Source: Parcubacteria group bacterium GW2011_GWB1_37_13
GTDB lineage: Bacteria; Patescibacteriota; Minisyncoccia; Phycocordibacterales; UBA9973
Assembly (NCBI GenBank): GCA_000990145.1
Contig: LBSW01000032.1
Span: 1 to 13,917 of the forward strand
Reading direction: 5' to 3'
Length of the DNA stretch: 13,917 nucleotides
Program-made: the position numbers and the translations under genes
Notes under the pieces: model-generated
Databases searched by the model: none
Seen by the model: the letters and a program-made list of their open reading frames with translations, nothing else
What the model was told of the DNA's origin: nothing
In this document: positions 7,043 to 13,326 of the stretch, in pieces
Layout of the letters: the number at the start of each line of letters is the position of its first letter
Position numbering within the stretch: the first letter of the stretch is position 1

Positions 7043-7156
7043 AATTGTCGGGATTGTTTTTTCATTATCCTAAAATTCTCGCAAGAATTGCTCTCCACGA
7101 GCGCCGTCATTAGCCGTTACACGCTGGCAATAATTCGGATCTTTACTCTCTTTCAT

Positions 7157-7777
7157 TTAATTTATTAAATCACGAACTGCTAACGCATGGTCTTGGGTCG
7201 CGCAAAATATAATCGTCTTTTCGTTTTGATTTATTCCATCCAATACTACGCGAATCCTTTTTGCTTCACGCTCCTTAATAACAATTATCTTATTAAAATC
7301 TGCTTCTTCATAAATTTTTCCTTCTTCAACTTCACCTTCTATAATTTGGTCGTCAGAAGTATATACATAATCATCAAGGGTCGTTTTTATTCGTTTTACC
7401 TTAAAAGGTGTTAGAAAACCATCGTTCACACCTTCTTTGAGCGAATAAATATAAACCGGCTCGCCAAAATATCTATAAGTATCTATATTGTCTTGTCGTC
7501 TTGGTGTAGCTGTTAGGCCAAGCTGAACAGCCGGAGAAAAATATTCTAAAATTCCTCGCCAATTACTCTCATCATTTGCCCCGCCACGATGACATTCGTC
7601 AATAATAATAAAATCAAAAAAATCTGCTGGGTAATTTCCGAAATATGGGCTACCGCCCGGACCGCTCATAAAGGTTTGAAAAATTGTAAAATAAACACTT
7701 CCGCTCATTGGTACTCCGCCAGTCCTACGGATATCAAAAGGATTGATAGGTATAATCAATATGTAATTTCTGCGCAT
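7157..7777 (-). pseudogene. hsdR: hsdR fragment 2: DEAD/DECH helicase core
   Basis: The middle third of HsdR. It joins HsdR sequence at about INPFDIRRTGGVP, then has GSVYFTIFQTF, the Walker B box DECH (residues 60-63), GLTATP (87-92, motif III) and NEKTIIFCATQDHA of the second RecA domain. It ends at TAA 7157-7159 inside AVRDLIN*MKES, where homologues continue. The Walker A (motif I) region that should precede it is gone. The fragment overlaps the N-terminal piece by 44 bp in another frame, marking a deletion junction around 7735-7745. The 5' end of the open frame is read from bases that belong to the N-terminal piece. Confidence 0.88.
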
Positions 7778-8024
7778 ACGCTTTGGCTTGCGCCACCCCT
7801 TCAGTCACCGACAAATTTTCGGCTTTTGCCTCAATTACACCAATTTTATGATTTTTATATACCAAAATATAGTCAGCGATTTCTGGTTTGCCCCGTGTTC
7901 CACCAATTTGTATTTTGCCATCGGTAACACGAAATTCACGAAGAACTTTCGATTCTCCTTCACCCCAGCCACTCGCTTTGAGCTTCGGGTCTATATATTC
8001 GGCTCGTGTTTCTGATTCATTCAT
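7734..8024 (-). pseudogene. hsdR: hsdR fragment 1: N-terminal nuclease domain
   Basis: Residues 1-92 are the HSDR_N restriction nuclease domain of a type I R subunit. The PD-(D/E)xK core is visible as Asp51 and Glu65-Ala-Lys67 (IADYILVY, then IGVIEAKAE), followed by EGVAQAKAYAQKLHIDYTY. Homologues continue with the (A)TNG segment; here the sequence runs into QSF and TGA at 7734. About 150 residues, including Walker A, have been lost with a frame change. The ATG at 8024 follows the zinc-ribbon stop by 5 nt, so the two genes were one transcriptional unit. The nuclease domain might still be made as a stand-alone 96-residue piece. Confidence 0.88.
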
Positions 8025-8029
8025 AACTG

Positions 8030-8224
8030 TTATTTTTTCTTTTCTTTTCCACCTACTTTTTCAAATTCTCCTTCAGCAAGTTCTTTCCCAGACCAGCGAC
8101 CAAAACGAGTCTTGCATTTTAGACATTCTATTTCACTAACACCATCATAATGATCTGGATGCATACCATCATATTCAACCATTATTATATTTTCACTCCC
8201 GCATTTTTTACATTTATTTTCCAT
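8030..8224 (-). CDS. Small zinc-ribbon protein
   Basis: A 64-residue protein with two CxxC knuckles (Cys5/Cys8 and Cys34/Cys37), 25 residues apart, the pattern of a zinc ribbon that could bind one zinc. A conserved-looking YDGMHPDHYDGVSE stretch lies between them, and the C-terminal tail is Lys/Glu-rich. It sits between fic (24 nt upstream) and hsdR (5 nt downstream) on the same strand, so it belongs to the old type I operon. I do not know its function; nucleic-acid binding or an accessory role in the R-M system is only a guess from context. The frame is intact, with no sign of decay. Confidence 0.75.
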   Translation of the reverse strand: MENKCKKCGSENIIMVEYDGMHPDHYDGVSEIECLKCKTRFGRWSGKELAEGEFEKVGGKEKKK

Positions 8225-8248
8225 AATAATTTTTTAGTTAACTAATAA

Positions 8249-9403
8249 TTACTCACCTGTGTGAATCTTATAAAAAATATCCACATAATTTTTATAAATA
8301 TAAGATTTATTATATTTTTTATTCACATCCCGTAAACTAAGTATTCCAAGATCAACAAATCTGTCAATAAGTTTCTGTGAGCCATTCCTAGTAAAGCCAG
8401 TCCACTTTTGAATTATTGATGTATCAACGATAGGTAAAGCAAAAAGCTTCGGCAATACTTCTATTGCACTTTTTGAAGATCTTTTATCCATACCCTGAAT
8501 CTGCAATATATCTTGCTCTCTTAATTTTGTAATTTTATATACAGTTTCTATTGCTTCTTCTGCAATCTCTGACACACCTGATAAAAAGAATTGTATCCAT
8601 TCATTTATTTCACCATTGCTATACCCAAGTAAGCGATTAGAATAAACTTGTTGATGTTTTTTTAAATAGGCAGATAAAAAGAGCACCGGCTTTTCAAGCA
8701 GGCCTGCCTCGCGTAGATATAATGTTGTTAACATTCTTCCAGTCCTTCCATTTCCATCTCTAAAAGGATGTATCGTTTCAAATTGGGCATGTAGAAGAGC
8801 CGCCTTTGTTAAAGGAAGTAAATTATCATCTACATGAACAAATTTCTCCCAATCACTAATTGTCCGTGATAATTCATGAGAAGGTGGTGGAACAAATTTT
8901 GCATCACGAGGACTAGTACCATTTATCCAATTTTGATCATGACGAAATTTCCCCGGATGTGGATATTGAGTATGTCTTGCTCCTGCCATTAAATCTTTAT
9001 GTAGTTTTTTTATCAAACGTTCACTTATCGGTATTTCTTTGAGCGCATCAATTCCATTGTTCAGTGCTTTGATATAGTGAATAATATCATCCACATCTTC
9101 TGGTAAATCAGAACCAATTTTTGCTTCCGCCTCTAAGGCATCAAGCATTGTTGCTCCTGTTCCCTCAATCTGACTTGAAGAAGAAGCGTCTTTTAAGATG
9201 TACATGAATATAAAAAAATCAACATCCGGGAGCAACTTAGTGATTCCATTTAAAGTACTCACAAAATGTTGTGCTTGAGCATCTTGTTTTATTAAACTTT
9301 CAGGAAAACCAAAACCACCTTTTGGTGGAAAAGGATTTGGAATAAAAGCATTATATTTACCCCATTGTTCGTTATTTTGTTGTATAAATTTACCTAATTC
9401 CAT
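8249..9403 (-). CDS. Fic-domain protein, class II (N-terminal inhibitory motif)
   Basis: Fic proteins usually transfer AMP from ATP to hydroxyl side chains of target proteins. The 384-residue chain has an N-terminal Fic_N-like region with inhibitory motif SSQIEG (Ser76 to Glu80-Gly81, fitting S/TxxxE-G/N), the core motif HPFRDGNGRTGR (212-223, catalytic His212) and a C-terminal winged-helix-like part (about 310-375: IQKWTGFTRNGSQKLIDRFVDLGIL). This is the common Fic_N-Fic-wHTH layout of self-inhibited chromosomal Fic enzymes. All key residues are present and the frame is unbroken, unlike its neighbours. An imperfect inverted repeat lies 13 nt upstream. It starts the block fic, zinc ribbon, hsdR. 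The target cannot be read from the sequence. Confidence 0.93.
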   Translation of the reverse strand: MELGKFIQQNNEQWGKYNAFIPNPFPPKGGFGFPESLIKQDAQAQHFVSTLNGITKLLPDVDFFIFMYILKDASSSSQIEGTGATMLDALEAEAKIGSDLPEDVDDIIHYIKALNNGIDALKEIPISERLIKKLHKDLMAGARHTQYPHPGKFRHDQNWINGTSPRDAKFVPPPSHELSRTISDWEKFVHVDDNLLPLTKAALLHAQFETIHPFRDGNGRTGRMLTTLYLREAGLLEKPVLFLSAYLKKHQQVYSNRLLGYSNGEINEWIQFFLSGVSEIAEEAIETVYKITKLREQDILQIQGMDKRSSKSAIEVLPKLFALPIVDTSIIQKWTGFTRNGSQKLIDRFVDLGILSLRDVNKKYNKSYIYKNYVDIFYKIHTGE

Positions 9404-9415
9404 AATTTTTATATT

Positions 9416-9446
9416 TAGTTGATATTACCAACCTCAATAGTAACTA
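9416..9446 (-). promoter_or_regulatory. Imperfect inverted repeat upstream of fic (possible operator)
   Basis: TAGTTGATATT (9416-9426) and AATAGTAACTA (9436-9446) pair at 9 of 11 positions around a 9-bp centre. The spacing suits a dimeric winged-helix protein, and Fic itself ends in such a domain, so autoregulation is conceivable. AT-rich DNA makes such matches easy by chance. Confidence 0.3.
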
Positions 9447-9531
9447 TCTTATCACTTAGTTATATTTAACGCAAGTAAAACAAACTAATTGTATTGCCTA
9501 AATAGGAGAGAAGACGGAGCATAGTCATTTC

Positions 9532-9713
9532 CTACAACTCCCCTGCAAACGCTTTATTTAGCACAGATTTTTTCAATTCCTCCAAATCCGCCAATTTTTG
9601 TTTATAAATTTCTTCCCATTTTTTGATTCTTCAAAAAGAGCATAAATATATTCTATTGAATTTTCAAGGGTAGAGCGAAGTTCCTTATCTTTTATAAAAT
9701 CAAGATCGCTCAT
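9532..9713 (-). pseudogene. hsdS: Short remnant ending in an HsdS-like C-terminal tail, frameshifted
   Basis: The ATG at 9713 overlaps the stop of the 40-residue ORF (ATGA). The first 30 codons read MSDLDFIKDKELR... ending YALFEES and are unfamiliar. After a one-base shift at a six-A run (9625-9630 region) the sequence reads KWEEIYKQKLADLEELKKS, ending LNKAFAGEL and TAG at 9534-9532. That ending is the typical C-terminal coiled-coil tail of type I specificity subunits. In the unshifted frame translation would end at TGA 9573-9575. The recognition domains of HsdS are absent. I read this as the surviving 3' end of hsdS, possibly fused by deletion to another small gene. The tail resemblance is clear by eye; the origin of the first half is unknown. 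Confidence 0.6.
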
Positions 9714-9832
9714 TCTTTCTTTAAAACAGTGTGGAGTTGTGTATCAGACCGATAACCTAAATCAACGCCATATTTTTTCTCTATAGTTTTAACCAATGTA
9801 TCATTTCTTTTTTGGCGAATTTGCTTAGTCAT
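9710..9832 (-). CDS. 40-residue basic protein between mmeI-like gene and hsdS remnant
   Basis: The ORF begins with ATG 4 nt after the stop of the MmeI-like gene and ends with TGA overlapping the next ATG. It encodes MTKQIRQKRNDTLVKTIEKK then YGVDLGYRSDTQLHTVLKKE. It is highly basic at the N-terminus, ends in a possible helix, and has no membrane segment or cysteine. The tight spacing on both sides suggests a translated gene. It looks like short uncharacterised ORFs seen near R-M genes, but I cannot assign a role. It could also be a residue of a larger gene. Confidence 0.5.
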   Translation of the reverse strand: MTKQIRQKRNDTLVKTIEKKYGVDLGYRSDTQLHTVLKKE

Positions 9833-9836
9833 ACAG

Positions 9837-12534
9837 TCATTGTATCATAGTGTATTTTTTATACAACTCAAATAAAAATTCAATTCTTTCTTCTTTATCT
9901 TTAAATTTTTTGCCATAACAAGCATCTACTGCCCTATCAAGATTATTATGCGCTTCCACCAATTCTGGTGGCATAGTATTTGGGTCGTATAAATCGGCAA
10001 GTGAACTATCGGGAAATTGCAAACGAACAATTAAAACTTTTTGCGCGCAAGTTTCAACCTTCTTCTTCTGCTCATCTTTCACATTTTCAGGCCACGGGAA
10101 ATTATTATAAACAATGTTTATTGAATAATTATAACGACTTTCTAATCTACCACACACTCTATTTACCCAAGTCATATGCATTATTGAAGTTAAAACCCCA
10201 AATGTATACAAGCTTGCATCTGGAACAACAGCTACACGATTTGTGGCAATTACTTCTGAATTAAAATATCCCATAGGAATTATCTCCCTATTTTCTGAAG
10301 AAACAAAAGGCACTAGTAGGTAATTACTTTTGGGTTGTCTAATTTCTCCAAACAAACTTGGTGTTTTTGCTAATTTTTTTGTTGCCTCTCTTTTGCTTTT
10401 TAATCTATGCTCTTTGGTTTTTTCTATTCTTTCTAAAACTTTTGGCATTGTTCTTAGTTCTTCTGGATTAATATCAACAAGCCATAAGCACCATCGTTTC
10501 TGATTATTTATAAATTCTTCTGCTCCAATAAGTTGTTTAATATATTTTTTACTACTCGGTTCACTTTCTATAAAGTCTTCCAATTCGTTATTTTCAATAA
10601 TTAAATTTCCATCATCATTTGGCATACTACCAAAAATCATTTCTGAAACATTACAAATTGGACTTGTTCTGTTTTCTAAAAATACATCTTCTCCTTCAGC
10701 TAAATATGCGTTTATATGTTTTACCTCTTTTTCTTTTGGTTCTGCTTTAATATCTTTATATTCATATAAATATTTTCTGGGCGTTTCAAAACACGCAAAG
10801 CCAACTATAATACAATAAACCGCAGCCACTCCGGGCGCATCATTATTCCATTTGAAGGTTTGATGGGCAAAATGTATTACAACTCCATATTTTTCTTTTA
10901 ATCTTTTCCACAGAATACCCACCTGCTCGCCCTGGCAAATAGAATTTGTGGAAACAAAAGCAGTTTTAATTTTTGTGCCGTGTATATAGCGAGAAGCTTT
11001 TTCATACCAAGCTGTTACAAAATCAAGGTTGCCTGCGCCTTTTTCATTATCAAAAACTTTCAAGAAATTTTCTTTTTGTTGTTTTTCCATTAACCTTGCA
11101 CCTACAAAAGGTGGATTGCCTAAAATATAAGAGAGTTTATTTTTAGGGACAACACTTTCCCAGTCAATAGTAAGCGCATCTGCATTTACTATTGTGGCTG
11201 GTTCGCGAAGTGGAATACGAGCATATATTTTACCAAATAGTTTAGATAATTCATTGTTCATTTGATGGTCTACTAAATACATAGCAACTCTAGCAATAAG
11301 TGTAGGAAATTCTTCAATTTCAATACCATAAAATTGATTAACATTAACGATAGACATATCTTCCGTAGGTCCGAGCATCAACTCGCTGTTTTTCTCTTTT
11401 TGAATCAAAACTTCCAACTCTAATTTTCTAATTTCTCTGTAAGCCACAACAAGGAAATTTCCACATCCACAGGCTGGATCTAAAAATTTTAATTCGGAAA
11501 GTTTTTTATGAAATGTATTTAATTTTTTTGGGTCATATTTAACTCCATCAAATTCTATATATAATTCATCAAGAAAAAGAGAGGTTATAACCTTTAAAAT
11601 ATTTAATTCAGAGGTATAGTGCGCACCAAGCTGTCTTCTTTCTTTCTCATTCATAACACCCTGAAAAAGAGAACCAAAAACGGAAGCGGAAATTTCAGAC
11701 CAATCAAAACTAGAACATTTTATTAACCTAATTAACGCGTTAGCATCACAAGAGACAATTCCAATATTTTCAGAGAAAATTCCACCATTAACATATGGAA
11801 AAACAACTAGATCTTCATCTAAATTTGACTGCCTTTTTTCTAGAGGCGTATTTAAAATTTGGAAAATTTGAGCTATTTTAGGACCAAGATCGCTTCCATC
11901 TACCTGAGTTCTACTTTCTATATAATTGCGAAAAGAGTGCTTAGGGAAAATGCCGGTATCATCCGCAAAAAGACAAAATAAAATACGAACAAGAAAAACT
12001 TCAAGATCGTGACCAGAATAACCAGTTTTAGCAATTTCATTGTGAAATAATGCCATTAATTCAGCCGCCTCAATACTCGCATTTTCTTCTTTTCCATAGT
12101 CGACAACTGACTTGTGACCAGAAATAAAATCAAACAAATCTACATTTTTATATAGATCTTTTAACAAAAACTCTTCTTTCGTGTCTTTCTCTAAATCATA
12201 TAATCTAATTACCGCAAAATCCGAAACTACAATATATCGGGGCAACTCTACATCTTTAAGCCCTGGAAAATAATCTTTAGCTTGGTTATACGCTTTATCT
12301 AGACTTAATCCGCGAGATTTATGCTCTGCTAACATTTTTCCTTTCCAAAGCACGTCTATATATCCTTGTTTATTGGCTAATTTTTTTACTGGATATTCAA
12401 AAGAAGCTACACGTTTACGAGAAACTCCAAATACATCAAAAAATCCGTCCCAAAACGGCATCTTCATTGTAGTCACGTTCCCATTCTTTTGAAAAAGATA
12501 ACGCACGATTTTTAATTTCGTTTGGACTGATCAT
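9837..12534 (-). CDS. MmeI-like type IIL fused restriction endonuclease/adenine methyltransferase, frameshifted near the start
   Basis: A single chain of the MmeI family, which both cuts and methylates DNA. Numbered from the GTG at 12506 (889 residues): the N-terminal nuclease has Asp51-x9-Glu61-His-Lys63, matching the MmeI D-x9-ExK site. A helical spacer follows, then motif X RQLGAHYTSE (291-300), SAM motif I DPACGCGN (343-350), motif IV NPPF (464-467), a target-recognition domain and a C-terminal NYSINIVYNNFPWP region. The natural start is almost certainly ATG 12534, 4 nt after the upstream stop. It encodes MISPNEIKNRALSFSKEWER and DYNEDA before the frame breaks near 12461, where one extra base (or a two-base loss) separates it from FWDGFFDVFG. 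An in-frame ATG at 12461 could still start a protein lacking only about 26 residues. All catalytic motifs remain, so activity is undecided. Confidence 0.9.
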
Positions 12535-12538
12535 AAAT

Positions 12539-12835
12539 TTATTTCAAAAGTTCATTTAGCGCTTGTTCAACTCCTGCGGAATCTATAAACGAGTAGTATG
12601 CTCGACGACCTCCGCGAGAAGTTCCTTCCTTTTTCAAAATCCCAAAACTTACGAGCAAGCGTAGGTTTGAAAATTTCAACCCCTTTTCTTGTACTCGCTT
12701 GAAAACCCACGCTCCGGCAAAATCGCCCTTAATTTCTTTCGAAAGATTCAAGCACTCCTGAACAATAAGCAACCAGTCTGGTCGCTCAACGGCAAGCCGT
12801 TTTACTGCTTTATATCCCGAAATTTCTTCTGTCAT
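12539..12835 (-). CDS. Small winged-helix-like protein, possible controller of the MmeI-like gene
   Basis: A 98-residue protein when started at ATG 12835. Two ATGs further upstream (12844 and 12847) lie within or beside the -10 box and are unlikely starts. The C-terminal half looks like a winged helix: AWVFKRVQEKGLKFSNLRLL, then FGILKKEGTSRGGRRAYYSF with a basic wing turn. It lies 4 nt before the MmeI-like gene in the same direction, so they form an operon. Position and fold suggest a transcriptional controller or an anti-restriction timing factor, but no direct evidence exists and I do not recognise a named family. The frame is intact. Confidence 0.7.
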   Translation of the reverse strand: MTEEISGYKAVKRLAVERPDWLLIVQECLNLSKEIKGDFAGAWVFKRVQEKGLKFSNLRLLVSFGILKKEGTSRGGRRAYYSFIDSAGVEQALNELLK

Positions 12836-12842
12836 GCCTACC

Positions 12843-12872
12843 ATCATAATACATCACTATGGTACAAGTCAA
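12843..12872 (-). promoter_or_regulatory. Promoter of the MmeI-like operon, leaderless geometry
   Basis: On the - strand TTGACT (12867-12872), an 18-nt spacer and TATGAT (12843-12848), each five of six to consensus, are followed by 7 nt and then the ATG at 12835. Transcription would start at the A of the ATG. It sits in the gap after tRNA-Arg. Confidence 0.65.
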
Positions 12873-12875
12873 TTG

Positions 12876-12947
12876 TGTCCCCGGCAGGAATTGAACCTAC
12901 AATTACTCCTTAGGACGGAGTCGTTATATCCGTTTAACTACGAGGAC
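12876..12947 (-). tRNA. tRNA-Arg (anticodon CCT)
   Basis: On the - strand: acceptor GTCCTCG with CGGGGAC (one T-G pair), D stem GTTA/TAAC with GG in the loop, anticodon stem ACTCC/GGAGT around GTCCTAA giving CCT, T stem GTAGG/CCTGC with loop TTCAATT, discriminator A. It reads AGG. Position 32 is an unusual G. CCA is not encoded; CAATT follows. Confidence 0.95.
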
Positions 12948-12960
12948 CTACTAGGACAAT

Positions 12961-12966
12961 AGTATA
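12961..12966 (-). promoter_or_regulatory. -10 box of tRNA-Arg
   Basis: TATACT on the - strand, five of six to consensus, 13 nt before the tRNA 5' end. A weak TTGGAC stands 16 nt further upstream, in the 3' end of the glutaredoxin gene. Confidence 0.45.
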
Positions 12967-12977
12967 TTAGAGATAGA

Positions 12978-13211
12978 TTAAAGTCCAAGTAGCTCAACTA
13001 TCTTAGGCTTTTCGAAGCCAATAATCATTTCTTCTCCGATAAAAATGACTGGCACTCCCATTTGTCCGGACCTTTCCAACATTTCCTTTCTTTTCTCAAG
13101 ATTGCTCGCCACGTCAAACTCTGTATAAGCTACGTTTTTTTCCTTAAAAAAATCTTTTGCCATATGGCAAAAGTGACAAGACGGGGTGGAATAAATTGTT
13201 ACGCTTTTCAT
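12978..13211 (-). CDS. Glutaredoxin-like thiol-disulfide protein
   Basis: A 77-residue single-domain glutaredoxin/NrdH-like protein that would reduce disulfides in the cytoplasm. The thioredoxin fold starts MKSVTIYSTPSCHFCHMAKD with redox pair Cys12-His-Phe-Cys15. The cis-proline motif GVPVIFIGEE is at about 52-61 (Pro54), then IIGFEKPKIVELLGL, the usual C-terminal GF and helix. I chose ATG 13211 over the in-frame GTG at 13232 because it matches the family's start and lies 7 nt after a -10 box. Its reductant (glutathione or thioredoxin reductase) is not shown; no partner gene is nearby. Confidence 0.92.
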   Translation of the reverse strand: MKSVTIYSTPSCHFCHMAKDFFKEKNVAYTEFDVASNLEKRKEMLERSGQMGVPVIFIGEEMIIGFEKPKIVELLGL

Positions 13212-13218
13212 ATTTATA

Positions 13219-13247
13219 ATTGTATCACGCACATTTTATTTTGCAAA
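13219..13247 (-). promoter_or_regulatory. Promoter of the glutaredoxin gene, leaderless geometry
   Basis: On the - strand TTTGCA (13242-13247), 17 nt, then an extended -10, TG-A-TACAAT (hexamer 13219-13224), then 7 nt, then ATG 13211. The start site would coincide with the ATG. The -35 lies in the loop and arm of the hairpin at 13229-13253. Confidence 0.5.
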
Positions 13248-13253
13248 ATGTGC
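13229..13253 (-). other. Perfect 9-bp stem-loop at the 3' end of tRNA-Gly
   Basis: GCACATTTT (13229-13237) pairs perfectly with AAAATGTGC (13245-13253) around a 7-nt loop. The outer arm includes the tRNA-Gly discriminator and its last two acceptor bases. No T-run follows on the - strand, so it is not a standard terminator; it might guide 3' processing of the tRNA or mark the promoter behind it. Confidence 0.45.
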
Positions 13254-13321
13254 GGGTAGCGAGAATTGAACTCGCGTCTCAACCTTGGGAAGGTCGCATT
13301 CTGCCACTAAACCATACCCGC
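13251..13321 (-). tRNA. tRNA-Gly (anticodon CCC)
   Basis: On the - strand: acceptor GCGGGTA with TACCCGC, short D arm GTTT...AAT with GG in the loop as is usual for tRNA-Gly, anticodon stem CGACC/GGTTG around TTCCCAA giving CCC, T stem GCGAG/CTCGC with loop TTCAATT, discriminator A. It begins 5 nt after the ppsA stop, so it is probably processed from the ppsA transcript. CCA is not encoded; CATTT follows. Confidence 0.95.
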
Positions 13322-13326
13322 TTTAA

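Noticed and set aside
7042..7160. Stop-codon reassignment (TAA/TAG read as Gln) to explain the in-frame stops in hsdR.
   Set aside because: gdhA and Hsp20 end in TAA, prsW in TAG, and valS in TGA, each at a sensible family length, so these codons act as stops here. Decay is simpler.
12455..12465. Phase-variable switch in the MmeI-like gene.
   Set aside because: The break is at GCCGTTTTGGG, not in a long simple repeat that would slip at high rate.
5631..12947. A tRNA-bounded integrative island between tRNA-Phe and tRNA-Arg.
   Set aside because: No integrase or excisionase, and I found no duplicated tRNA 3' end as an att site. Decay and replacement inside a resident operon explain the content.
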